DNA of 64,000 bases, taken from positions 186,001-250,000 of the forward strand of contig NZ_JBLXJC010000003.1 of NCBI RefSeq assembly GCF_048269205.1, given 5' to 3'. The DNA is from Emcibacter sp048269205. Its GTDB lineage: Bacteria > Pseudomonadota > Alphaproteobacteria > Sphingomonadales > Emcibacteraceae. The notes beneath the pieces were generated by a model. It did not search any database and was not told the origin of the DNA. It saw nothing but the letters and a program-made list of their open reading frames with translations. Shown piece by piece: positions 45,165 through 52,894 of the stretch (position 1 is its first letter; each line of letters begins with the position of its first letter). The position numbers and the translations under genes were made by a program.

Positions 45165-46361
45165 ATGACAACGAACAAACAGAAACAACCAGCATCTTAT
45201 GACGGCGTCGCCCTGGTGGCGCCGGTCACGGTGCCTTACGAGCGCTTTAGCGAGTATGGCGCCCAGTGGTTTTTCGGCCGGGCGCTGGCGGAACTGGTGA
45301 AAAGCGCCGACATCGAAAAGAAAGACATCGACGGGCTGGCGGTCTCAAGCTTTACCCTGGCCCCGGATAGCGTCATCACCCTGACCCAGTATTTTTCCCT
45401 CACGCCGCGCTGGATCGAACAGATTCCGCTGGGCGGCGCTTCCGGTGTGGTGGCGCTGAGGCGCGCCGCCCGCGCGATCCAGGCAGGGGACGCGGAAGTG
45501 ATTGCCTGCATCGGCGCCGACACCAACAAAAAAGAAGGCTTCCGGGAGCTTGTGGAAAATTTCTCGAGCTTTTCCGCCTCATCTTCTTATCCCTACGGCG
45601 CCGCCGGGCCGAACGGCGCCTTCGCCCTGATCACGCAACATTATATGGATCGCTTCGAAGTGAAACGGGAGGATTTCGCCCCCATCGCCATGGCCCAGCG
45701 CCATAACGCCCGGGCCTACAAACATGCCCTGATCAAAAAGCCCATGAGTCGCGAAGATTATCTCGACGCCCGCCCTATCGCCGGACCGCTGCATATGCTG
45801 GACTGCGTCATGCCCTGTGCCGGCGCGGAAGCCTTTCTGGTCATGTCAATTGACCGGGCAAGATCCCTCGGTCAGCCCTATGTGGTGATCCGGGCCGCCG
45901 ACGAGCTGCATAACGCCTATACGGATGAAGATGCGATCCAGGTCAGGGCTGGCTGGGATAGTTTCGCCCCCGGAATGTATGAGCGGGCTGGCCTGGGACC
46001 AAAGGACATGAACCTGCTTTATACCTATGACGACTATCCGGTCATCTCCATGATGCAGATGGAGGATCTGGGTTTCTGCACAAAAGGGAAAGCCGCAGAA
46101 TTTGTTCAGAACACTCCCCTGACTTTTGACGGTGGCGGGCTGGTGCATAATAGCTCCGGCGGCCAGCTGTCCTGCGGCCAGGCCGGTTCCGCCGCCGGCT
46201 ATATCGGGGTGGTCGAGGCCATGCGCCAGCTCACGGGCGCCGCCCTCGGACAGCAGGTCGCCGACGCTCAAAGAGCGCTGGTCAGCGGTTACGGCATGAT
46301 TAATTACGACCGCGGCCTGTGCGCCACCGCCGCCATTCTGGAGACGGGAGATAAAAAATGA
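45165..46361 (+). CDS. Thiolase-fold protein lacking the nucleophilic cysteine (retro-aldolase candidate)
   Basis: 398 residues of the thiolase/lipid-transfer family (LALAELVKS-type N-terminal helix region, then IGADTNKKEGF, GPNGAFALITQHYM, MLDCVMPCAGAEAFLV and the C-terminal HNSSGGQLSCGQAGSAAGYI). At the place of the catalytic thiolase cysteine (usual C-A-S-G) it has G90-G-A-S-G94, and the usual GHP near the C-terminus reads GQA. It cannot be a standard thiolase. With the directly overlapping DUF35 gene it looks like the Ltp2/ChsH2-type aldolases of steroid side-chain breakdown. Confidence 0.86.
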   Translation: MTTNKQKQPASYDGVALVAPVTVPYERFSEYGAQWFFGRALAELVKSADIEKKDIDGLAVSSFTLAPDSVITLTQYFSLTPRWIEQIPLGGASGVVALRRAARAIQAGDAEVIACIGADTNKKEGFRELVENFSSFSASSSYPYGAAGPNGAFALITQHYMDRFEVKREDFAPIAMAQRHNARAYKHALIKKPMSREDYLDARPIAGPLHMLDCVMPCAGAEAFLVMSIDRARSLGQPYVVIRAADELHNAYTDEDAIQVRAGWDSFAPGMYERAGLGPKDMNLLYTYDDYPVISMMQMEDLGFCTKGKAAEFVQNTPLTFDGGGLVHNSSGGQLSCGQAGSAAGYIGVVEAMRQLTGAALGQQVADAQRALVSGYGMINYDRGLCATAAILETGDKK

Positions 46362-46687
46362 CCATCAAGCTTCCCGTCTGCACCAGTTGCGGCAAAACAC
46401 AATATCCGGTCCGGGAAATCTGCGGCGAATGCCTCAGTGAAGACCTCAAATGGCTGGACATCCGGGCCGAGGGCGAGCTTCTCGCCAGTGTGCCGCTTTA
46501 TCACAGCCTTGAAGAGTTCTATCAGGAGCGCCTGCCCTGGACCATCGGATCGGTCCGGCTCGAAGACGGCACCGTCATGATGGTCAATCTGGGCGAAACC
46601 ATGGAGCCCGGCACTGAAGTAACCCTCCGTGCAGAAGAAGATCACAAGGGCCGAACAGTATACCGGGCCCAAAAGAAGGAAGAGTAA
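46358..46687 (+). CDS. DUF35 zinc-ribbon/OB-fold partner protein
   Basis: 109 residues. An N-terminal rubredoxin-like zinc ribbon with four cysteines (C8, C11, C22, C25: CTSCGKTQYP, CGECLSE) and an OB-fold C-terminal half (GELLASVPLYHS, IGSVRLEDGTVMMVNLG). Such proteins form obligate complexes with thiolase-fold aldolases or synthases. The start overlaps the thiolase-like stop by four bases, which supports a stoichiometric complex. Confidence 0.9.
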   Translation: MTIKLPVCTSCGKTQYPVREICGECLSEDLKWLDIRAEGELLASVPLYHSLEEFYQERLPWTIGSVRLEDGTVMMVNLGETMEPGTEVTLRAEEDHKGRTVYRAQKKEE

Positions 46688-46688
46688 A

Positions 46689-47417
46689 ATGACTGAACGC
46701 CCCGCAGCCGTTGTAACCGGCGGCAGTGCCGGCATCGGCGCCGCCATCAGCAAGCACCTGCTGAACGCAGGTTATGACGTGATCAGCCTGTCCCGCGGCA
46801 AGCCCGACTTTGAGCATGAAAACCTGCAGTACCGGGAAGTTGACCTGGCCGACCCCGCCGCCACCCGCGAGGTCGCCGACGAACTGGCCAAGGACTATAA
46901 CGTCACTTCGCTTGTCAACAATGCCGGGGTGATCCGCCCGTCCCTGATCGAGGAGGTGAAGCTGGAGGACCTGGACTATCTCACCAACCTGCACCTTGGC
47001 GCCGCCATCACCCTGACCCAGGCCTTCCTGCCGGCCATGAAGGCGGCAGGTTTCGGCCGTATCGTCAATATGTCGTCCCGGGCTGTGGTCGGCCTGCCGA
47101 CCCGGACAAATTATGCCGGCACAAAGGCCGCCATCATCAGCATGACCCGCACCTGGGCCATGGAGCTCGGCAAGCACGGCATCACCGTCAACGCCATTGC
47201 CCCCGGCCCCATCGTCACCGACATGTTCACCGACGTGATCCCGGAAGAAAGCGATCAGGCGCGGGCTCTCGCCGCCAGCATCCCGGTGCAGCGCCTTGGA
47301 AATGTTGATGACATCGCCGAGGCCACCATGTTTTTCCTGAAACCCTCGAGCGGCTTTGTCACCGGCCAGACCCTGTTTGTCTGCGGCGGCAGCAGCCTCG
47401 GCTCGATATCGCTTTAA
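46689..47417 (+). CDS. SDR-family oxidoreductase (FabG-like)
   Basis: 242 residues, classical short-chain dehydrogenase: VVTGGSAGIGAAI cofactor motif, NNAGV, catalytic SSRAVVGLPTRTNYAGTKAAI (Ser, Tyr-x3-Lys) and NAIAPGPIVTDMF. It reduces or oxidises a hydroxyl/keto group with NAD(P)H. Start one base after the DUF35 stop; an upstream ATG inside the DUF35 gene was not used. In the proposed pathway it would set the redox state of the dioxindole or related intermediate, which is inference. Confidence 0.9.
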   Translation: MTERPAAVVTGGSAGIGAAISKHLLNAGYDVISLSRGKPDFEHENLQYREVDLADPAATREVADELAKDYNVTSLVNNAGVIRPSLIEEVKLEDLDYLTNLHLGAAITLTQAFLPAMKAAGFGRIVNMSSRAVVGLPTRTNYAGTKAAIISMTRTWAMELGKHGITVNAIAPGPIVTDMFTDVIPEESDQARALAASIPVQRLGNVDDIAEATMFFLKPSSGFVTGQTLFVCGGSSLGSISL

Positions 47418-47439
47418 AGCCTTTAAGGGAGAAAAGACC

Positions 47440-48756
47440 ATGCAACCTACTATGGAAGATCTCAAACAACTGGTGCAGCCGAACCGCACCCACCGGCGCA
47501 TCTATACGGATCCGGACATCTTCGACCTGGAAATGGAGCGCATCTTCGGCCGGGCCTGGATCTATATGGGCCATGAAAGCCAGATCCCCAATTCCGGCGA
47601 TTTCCTGACCCTCAATCTGGCCAAAAAGCCGGTGATTGTCGCCCGCGACGGCAAGGGCAATATCCATGTCATGCATAACCAGTGCACCCACCGCGGCGCC
47701 AAGCTGGAAGGCAAAGCCTGCGGCAAGGCCCGCATCTTCCGCTGCTGTTATCACGGCTGGACCTTCAAGACCGACGGCACCCTGATGGGGGTTCCCGACA
47801 AAAAGGGCTATGACGGCACGGATTTCGACATTCACGATCCGGCGCTGAGCCTGAAACAGATCCGCTGTGAAAGCTATCGCGGCTTCATTTTCGCCACCCT
47901 GGACGACACTATGGTCGACCTGGAGGCTTACCTTGGTGACGCCAAAACCTCCATCGACAATATGATCGACCGCTCCCCGGACGGCGAGCTGGAGATTGCC
48001 GGCGGCGTGCTGCGGTATCGCCATAACTGCAACTGGAAATTCTTTGTCGACAACCTGAACGACACCATGCACCCCATGGTCACTCACAAATCGGTGGGCG
48101 ATGCCTGCGCCGCCTATATCAAGGACCTGCCGAACCCGGACGACTATTCTCGGGAAGCAGACATCATCAATCCCTTCGGCTCCAGTTACGAATTCTTTGA
48201 CGAGATGGGCGTTTCCGTCGGCCCCTACGGCCATGCCTTTACCGGCGGCCAGATGAGCATCCACAGCGAATATCGCGATATCCCCGACTATATGGACGCC
48301 ATGCACAAGGCATACGGCGAGAAGAAGACCCAGCAGATCCTCTCCATCAACCGCCATAACACCATCTATTATCCGTCGCTGACCATCAAGGGCGCCATCC
48401 AGTCGATCCGTATCGTCCGCCCGATCTCCGTCGATGAAACCGAGATCGAGACCCTGACCTTCCGCCTCAAGGGCGCGCCCGACGAAATGCTGCAGCGGAC
48501 TTTGCTCTACTCGCGCCTGATCAACTCGCCCTCCTCCATGGTCGGCAGCGACGATCTCGAGGCTTATGTGCGCTTGCAGGAGGGATTGCAATCCGGCGGC
48601 ACCGACTGGGTCGACATGCGCCGCTATCTGGGCCGGGAACAGCATCCGGACGGCAATATGACCCGGGCCATCGGCACCAGCGACATAAGCCTGCGTAACC
48701 AGTATGCCGCCTGGCTTGATTTCATGACCCATGAAGACAAGAAGAAGGCGGCCTGA
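47440..48756 (+). CDS. Rieske aromatic ring-hydroxylating dioxygenase, alpha subunit
   Basis: 438 residues. The Rieske [2Fe-2S] site is C82-T-H84 with C102-C-Y-H105. The mononuclear iron site is D208-x2-H211-x4-H216, with the bridging D204. The start follows AGGGAG with spacing suited to the ATG at 47440. Together with the beta subunit it inserts O2 into an aromatic ring. The IadDE dioxygenase of auxin-degrading Variovorax has the same composition and turns indole-3-acetate into the 2-oxo derivative; this enzyme is the counterpart by context. No ferredoxin or reductase gene is in the operon. Confidence 0.92.
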   Translation: MQPTMEDLKQLVQPNRTHRRIYTDPDIFDLEMERIFGRAWIYMGHESQIPNSGDFLTLNLAKKPVIVARDGKGNIHVMHNQCTHRGAKLEGKACGKARIFRCCYHGWTFKTDGTLMGVPDKKGYDGTDFDIHDPALSLKQIRCESYRGFIFATLDDTMVDLEAYLGDAKTSIDNMIDRSPDGELEIAGGVLRYRHNCNWKFFVDNLNDTMHPMVTHKSVGDACAAYIKDLPNPDDYSREADIINPFGSSYEFFDEMGVSVGPYGHAFTGGQMSIHSEYRDIPDYMDAMHKAYGEKKTQQILSINRHNTIYYPSLTIKGAIQSIRIVRPISVDETEIETLTFRLKGAPDEMLQRTLLYSRLINSPSSMVGSDDLEAYVRLQEGLQSGGTDWVDMRRYLGREQHPDGNMTRAIGTSDISLRNQYAAWLDFMTHEDKKKAA

Positions 48757-48758
48757 AG

Positions 48759-49241
48759 ATGAGCAACAAACCAGATCTGAAAGAAATCGAGGCCTTCCTC
48801 TATCACGAGGCTGATCTTCTCGACAGCCTTGACCTCAAACCCTGGATCGAGCTGTTCACCGAGGACGGCGACTACTGGATGCCGGTGACGCCGGACCAGG
48901 AGGACCCGCTCAACCATATCTCGATCTTTTATGACGACCGGGCCATGATGACCATCCGTTATCACAACCTGGATCACGCCCAGGCCCCGTCCAAGCAATA
49001 TCCGGTCAGAAGCTCGCACATTCTGGGCAATATCAGGCTGCTGGAGCATGACGGGGCGACCGGCAACTGCACGGTGAAGTCCAACTTCCAGGCCGTGGTC
49101 TTTTACCAGACCCAGACCGTCTTTGCCGGCACCTGTACCCATACATTGGTCAGGGAGGGAGATAGCTATAAAATCAAGCGCAAGCGGGTCGACCTGATCA
49201 ACTGCGATGACTCCCACGGCTCGATCATCAATTATATCTAG
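48759..49241 (+). CDS. Rieske dioxygenase beta subunit
   Basis: 160 residues, NTF2-like fold typical of the small subunit (IEAFLYHEADLLDSLDLKPWIELFTEDGDYWMPVT). It stabilises the hexamer with the alpha subunit and has no cofactor. It follows alpha by two bases. A 17-bp tandem duplication covers its stop codon and a stem-loop terminator closes the operon. Confidence 0.9.
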   Translation: MSNKPDLKEIEAFLYHEADLLDSLDLKPWIELFTEDGDYWMPVTPDQEDPLNHISIFYDDRAMMTIRYHNLDHAQAPSKQYPVRSSHILGNIRLLEHDGATGNCTVKSNFQAVVFYQTQTVFAGTCTHTLVREGDSYKIKRKRVDLINCDDSHGSIINYI

Positions 49242-49256
49242 GCATCAATTATATCT
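49226..49256. repeat. 14-bp direct repeat (17-bp period) at the beta-subunit stop
   Basis: CATCAATTATATCT occurs at 49226-49239 and 49243-49256. The first copy contains the last codons and the stop starts within it. A recent slippage duplication is the simple explanation. Confidence 0.8.
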
Positions 49257-49261
49257 GACAC

Positions 49262-49290
49262 AGAAAAGCCCGGCACACTTGGGCTTTTCT
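49262..49290 (+). terminator. Terminator of the Rieske/CoA-ligase operon
   Basis: AGAAAAGCCC pairs perfectly with GGGCTTTTCT around a 9-base loop, the right arm itself giving the T-rich end. Confidence 0.82.
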
Positions 49291-49351
49291 AACTCACAAC
49301 CGTCACTACCCCCACCGCGGCGAACAGGATCGCCGCAGCGAGAGGGGCACA
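49289..49351 (-). pseudogene. Remnant of a GDT1/UPF0016 gene C-terminus
   Basis: On the minus strand the frame reads PLAAAILFAAVGVVTVVS and then a stop. It matches the last residues of the intact GDT1 protein 0.7 kb away (HIAAAVLFAAVGVITILF), and the DNA is also clearly alike. No start or upstream part of such a gene is left, so this is a truncated duplicate. Confidence 0.7.
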
Positions 49352-49372
49352 GGTCATTGTCCGGTGGAAAGC

Positions 49373-49696
49373 TCAGGCGGATTTGCGGGGGCGGGATTTT
49401 GGTTTGCGGGGGCCGGGGAGGTCAAGAGAGGTCGACGCCGGGGACAGGTCGCGGGCAAGCGCCGCATCCAGAATGGCCGGAGCAAGGATCAATGTCCTGA
49501 TCTCGCCCGGGTGTTGCCGGCTCGGCTGCAGGTTGATCATGCAGGAAACACGGCGAAAAGCATTAAAGGATAATCCATCCAGAGGGGCCTCCTCTGTTTC
49601 CACGAGATAATTGCCGGCGGGCAACAGGTCATCATACCCCTCAAGGGTAAAGGGTCTGTTGAAGGTCACGGTCTTTTGGCTTGTGCGTATTTTCAT
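49373..49696 (-). CDS. Conserved hypothetical protein, about 107 residues
   Basis: Start at the second of two ATGs after AGGGGAT (MKIRTSQKTVTFNRPFTLEG). The N-terminal part KTVTFNRPFTLEGYDDLLPAGNY followed by VETEEAPLDGLSFNAFRRV looks like a small conserved protein known from other alphaproteobacteria, with beta strands. The last 30 residues are Pro/Lys/Arg-rich (PGPRKPKSRPRKSA) and probably disordered. I do not know its function. A much longer reading frame on this strand is not supported. Confidence 0.6.
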   Translation of the reverse strand: MKIRTSQKTVTFNRPFTLEGYDDLLPAGNYLVETEEAPLDGLSFNAFRRVSCMINLQPSRQHPGEIRTLILAPAILDAALARDLSPASTSLDLPGPRKPKSRPRKSA

Positions 49697-49772
49697 CATA
49701 TCCCCTGGGAAAAATTCTGTGTTTGTCAGGCATGCAAGGAGAGAACCTGGGCTCTCTCCCCGAACGGAAATG

Positions 49773-49916
49773 TTATTTCCCGGGCTTTTCCGGTTTGACC
49801 GGAATTTCTGCAGGTTTGACCTCCGGGCCGGCAACCGGTGCAGAAGTGACCAGCGTGGGAGCCGCCGGCTTCTTGTCAGATGACTGATGCTTTTGGGAGA
49901 AAGTTTTGTAGGACAT
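49773..49916 (-). CDS. Small proline-rich protein, 47 residues
   Basis: MSYKTFSQKHQSSDKK followed by an Ala/Pro/Val-rich tail ending KPEKPGK. The ATG has a good ribosome-binding site AGGAAAGG at the right distance. Low complexity and probably disordered; no family recognised. A weak hairpin with no T-run follows it. Confidence 0.45.
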   Translation of the reverse strand: MSYKTFSQKHQSSDKKPAAPTLVTSAPVAGPEVKPAEIPVKPEKPGK

Positions 49917-50024
49917 ATGAAATGCCTTTCCTGTAAAGCAGCAAGGATTTGCTGCTGTATTATATATGGGACGTACCCGCACAAGTTACAATAAGACAAC
50001 GGCAGTATCTTTTCCGGCGATGTA

Positions 50025-50579
50025 TCAGAAAAGAATTGTTATAACCCCCACGGCGGCAAACAGGACCGCGGCAGCGATATGGGCGGCCTGAAGCGGCAGG
50101 CGGCGCATCAGCGCCTCGCCCATATAGACCACCGGCACATTGGCGATCAGCATGCCGAGCGTGGTGCCGAGCGTGACCAGCAACACCGAGTCATATTGAG
50201 CGCCGAGGACTACGGTCGCCACCTGGGTCTTGTCACCGATCTCGGCAAGGAAGAACAGCACCAGCGAGGCCACGAACGCCCCGTAGCGGTCGAACTTGCC
50301 GTCCCCGTCGCCGTCCTTGTCCGGGATCAAGAGCCAGAAGGCCAGGATGATGAAACTGCCGCCAACGATCCAGCGGGAGAGGTCCTCCGGCACATACCCC
50401 ACCGCCCAGTTGCCGAGGAAGGCGGAAATACCGTGATTGACCACCGTCGCCGCCAGAATGCCCATGATGATGGCCATCTTGTTGCGGTAGCGGGTGGCGA
50501 GAAACAGGGACAAAAGCTGGGTCTTGTCGCCGATCTCGGCCAAAGCCACGGTCAGGGTGGAAGTGAGAAAAGCATCCAT
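50025..50579 (-). CDS. GDT1/TMEM165-family cation exporter (UPF0016)
   Basis: 184 residues in two inverted halves, each with three membrane helices and the family motif E-x-G-D-K-T: LAEIGDKTQLLSL near residue 14 and LAEIGDKTQVATV near residue 112. A soluble loop PDKDGDGDGKFDRYG lies between. The family exports manganese or calcium and protects against Mn stress. No manganese riboswitch is visible; the gene follows the HHH-protein gene by eight bases. A truncated copy of its 3' end lies at 49.3 kb. Confidence 0.92.
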   Translation of the reverse strand: MDAFLTSTLTVALAEIGDKTQLLSLFLATRYRNKMAIIMGILAATVVNHGISAFLGNWAVGYVPEDLSRWIVGGSFIILAFWLLIPDKDGDGDGKFDRYGAFVASLVLFFLAEIGDKTQVATVVLGAQYDSVLLVTLGTTLGMLIANVPVVYMGEALMRRLPLQAAHIAAAVLFAAVGVITILF

Positions 50580-50587
50580 GGATTACG

Positions 50588-50866
50588 CTATCCGTTCATT
50601 TTGCGCTGCTTGCTCCAATACCACCAGTTTTTCTGTTCTTGCGGCAGGTTGGGATCCCGAGCCTGGGCAATGGCGCACATAAACACATCAAGGCAGCAGA
50701 TATCATGCTGCTCGCCGGTCTCCAAACATAATCTATGATAAAGATCCGCTCCGTCGCGGTTCCTGAGCTGCGCCACCGTGGTGATGCCCAACAGGGCAAG
50801 ATCTTTCACGGTCGCTGGGCCGACGGAAGTAAGGTCAATGAGTTTGCGATGATCTGTGACGGTCAT
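50588..50866 (-). CDS. Helix-hairpin-helix protein, Cdd1-like
   Basis: 92 residues with a helix-hairpin-helix element (LIDLTSVGPATVKDLALLGITTVAQLRN) and the terminal YHRLCLETGEQHDICCLDVF, typical of the small Cdd1/pathogenicity-locus family. Such proteins may bind DNA non-specifically or act as adaptors; none has a firm function. The ATG was placed after GGAGAG; a longer in-frame start would overlap the upstream reductase gene. Confidence 0.82.
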   Translation of the reverse strand: MTVTDHRKLIDLTSVGPATVKDLALLGITTVAQLRNRDGADLYHRLCLETGEQHDICCLDVFMCAIAQARDPNLPQEQKNWWYWSKQRKMNG

Positions 50867-50925
50867 GATAATCTCTCCGTGATGTCTGTAAGAGGTTATC
50901 ATATTCTGGACTGAAGTCAGGACCT

Positions 50926-52377
50926 TTACCGTCTCCACAGCGGTGCGGTCAGGCGCCTTTTGCCGTCCGGGGTCAGGTGCGCATCAGGATCGTTGAGCTG
51001 TACCCGGTCCCAGAGCTGGCAGGTCACCACCTTGTGCTTCTGGTCGAGGCCCTCGCAGTAGTTGGTATATTTGCAGACATTGACCGCATCGCCCGCGCCG
51101 GTTTTCACCTTCAAAAACCAGTCCGGGTCGGCCATGGCCTGCCGGGCGAGCCCCACCACATCGGCCATATCGGCCTTGAGGATATCTTCCGCCTGCTGGA
51201 AACCGTGGATGCCGCCGGCCACCACCATCGGCACATCAAGCCCGGCCTTTTGCAGGACTTTACGGATATGGGCCACCGGCTCCACATTGCGGCCGTAGGG
51301 ACCCTGTTCATCCGACATGAACTGGGGCATACATTCATAACCGCTGGGGCCGGTATAGGGATAGATCGCCTCCCCCACCTTGGGCGGCAGCGCATCCTCG
51401 AACTTGCCGCCGCGGGAGAAGGAGAGAAAATCCATGCCCGCCTCGGCAAATTTTTGCGCGTAATAGGCCGTGTCCTTAAGCGTGCTGCCGCCCTCGATAC
51501 AGTCCTCGGTCAACATGCGGCAGCCCAACACATAGTCTTCACCCACCGCCTTGCGACAGGCGTCATACACCTCCAATGGCAGGCGCACCCGGGCCTCGGG
51601 CGAACCGCCATAGCCATCCTCGCGCATATTCAGGCGCGACAGGAACGAGGCCATGGTATAGGCATGGGCGTAATGCAGCTCGACCCCGTCGAAGCCCGCC
51701 TCCTTCGCCCGCCGGGCCGCATCGGCAAACAGGCCGGGCAGCACCTCGGGCAACTCACGGATATGGGGGAGGTGCGTGTCACTCACCCGCTCCCGGTGGC
51801 CGCGCTCCAGATCTTCCTGTTCCCTTGGGGACAGGATTTTTGCAAGCGCCTCATCCTCCAGCACCATCAGGGCCTCGCGCACGGTCTGCTCGGACCAGTC
51901 CTCGGCCCCCAAAGCCTTCCTGTGCGCGTCGGTGACCTTCAGGAAACGGGACAGGAACTTGTCCCGGGCCGGTCGGCGGCGGATGGACAGGAAATCGATG
52001 ATCTGGATATAGAGTTTGGTCTCGCCGCCGCTCGCCTTTTTCACGGCCTCGACGATGCGTTTGAGACCATCGATATAGCGGTCATGGCCGATCCTGAGCA
52101 GCGGGCCGGACGGCACATTGCGGATGCCGGTGGCTTCCACCACTATGGCGCCGGGCCGTCCTATGGCGAAGCGTTCATACCATTCCACCACCGCATCGGT
52201 CACTTCCCCGCCTTCCGTAGCCCGCCAGGGCACCATAGCCGGAATCCAGGTCCGCTGGTCAAGTTCCAGGTTGCCCTGCCTCAGCGGGGAAAACAGGCGC
52301 GAGGCGCTTGCCTCTTCCACAGAAGGCCAGGCCCCGGGAGCGGGCGGACATTTGATCTTTTCAGGCGGTTTCCACAT
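50926..52377 (-). CDS. Old Yellow Enzyme-family NADH:flavin oxidoreductase
   Basis: 483 residues, TIM barrel binding FMN. It has the N-terminal LFSPLRQGNLELDQRTWIPAMVP, the substrate-binding pair in FDGVELHYAHAYTMASFLSRL (H-x2-H), and the phosphate-binding VVAGGIHGFQQAEDIL. The C-terminal CKYTNYCEGLDQKH has cysteines but no obvious [4Fe-4S] pattern. It is the last gene of the operon that starts at 60773. In the aerobic anthranilate route, an OYE-type domain reduces the 2-aminobenzoyl-CoA ring; a comparable role is plausible here. Confidence 0.87.
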   Translation of the reverse strand: MWKPPEKIKCPPAPGAWPSVEEASASRLFSPLRQGNLELDQRTWIPAMVPWRATEGGEVTDAVVEWYERFAIGRPGAIVVEATGIRNVPSGPLLRIGHDRYIDGLKRIVEAVKKASGGETKLYIQIIDFLSIRRRPARDKFLSRFLKVTDAHRKALGAEDWSEQTVREALMVLEDEALAKILSPREQEDLERGHRERVSDTHLPHIRELPEVLPGLFADAARRAKEAGFDGVELHYAHAYTMASFLSRLNMREDGYGGSPEARVRLPLEVYDACRKAVGEDYVLGCRMLTEDCIEGGSTLKDTAYYAQKFAEAGMDFLSFSRGGKFEDALPPKVGEAIYPYTGPSGYECMPQFMSDEQGPYGRNVEPVAHIRKVLQKAGLDVPMVVAGGIHGFQQAEDILKADMADVVGLARQAMADPDWFLKVKTGAGDAVNVCKYTNYCEGLDQKHKVVTCQLWDRVQLNDPDAHLTPDGKRRLTAPLWRR

Positions 52378-52390
52378 GGTACAAACTCTT

Positions 52391-52861
52391 TTAACGGGGG
52401 GCGTGGGGGGACCGGTTCAGATTTTCCCGCATATGCTTCAGGACCTTCATAAACTGTTCCAGGTCCTCATCCGAGAGCCCCTCCACCGCGCAGTTATAGA
52501 TATTGGCGTTGACCGACAGAGCGACTTCGAGCGCCTCCAGTCCCTTGTCGGTAATAAAGACCTGGATGTTACGTTTGTCCTGTTCCCAGGCCTTGCGTGT
52601 GACCAACCCATCCCGCTCCATGCGCTCCAGCATGCGGGTCAGGGTCGACATTTTGATGACCCCCTTACGGGCAAGTTCGTTGACCATGCTGGGATTCTTG
52701 TCACCAAGCAGGCCAAGCACCCGCCACTGGGTCTGGTCCATGCCAACGCCTTTAAGCGCTTCGGCCATTTCGGCTGTATAGGTCGCCGAGGTGTGGTTCA
52801 GGTGATAGAGGGGCGACTCTTCCAGAGTGAAGTTCTTATCCCCGGGTTTTTTAATGCTCAT
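52391..52861 (-). CDS. MarR-family regulator (second of three)
   Basis: 156 residues with a winged helix-turn-helix (NPSMVNELARKGVIKMSTLTRMLERMERDGLVTRKAWEQDKRN). It lies within the operon, 33 bp past iorB and 13 bp before the OYE gene, so it is co-expressed with the enzymes it may regulate. It diverges from both other MarR proteins in the window. Confidence 0.9.
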   Translation of the reverse strand: MSIKKPGDKNFTLEESPLYHLNHTSATYTAEMAEALKGVGMDQTQWRVLGLLGDKNPSMVNELARKGVIKMSTLTRMLERMERDGLVTRKAWEQDKRNIQVFITDKGLEALEVALSVNANIYNCAVEGLSDEDLEQFMKVLKHMRENLNRSPHAPR

Positions 52862-52894
52862 TCTTTTTCCCGTTTGTCGACAGACCTGCCCGGA

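Noticed and set aside
47359..48732. Long minus-strand frame opposite the Rieske alpha subunit
   Set aside because: Antisense shadow without start context or domain; the Rieske motif is on the plus strand.
49738..49757. Hairpin GAGAGA/TCTCTC downstream of the small proline-rich gene
   Set aside because: A stem exists but no T-run follows on the coding strand, so it was not called a terminator.
50580..50587. Manganese riboswitch (yybP-ykoY type) before the GDT1 gene
   Set aside because: Only eight bases separate it from the upstream gene and no such element is seen nearby.
50977..52452. Long plus-strand frame opposite the OYE gene
   Set aside because: Antisense shadow; the minus-strand protein has clear OYE motifs and this one has none.
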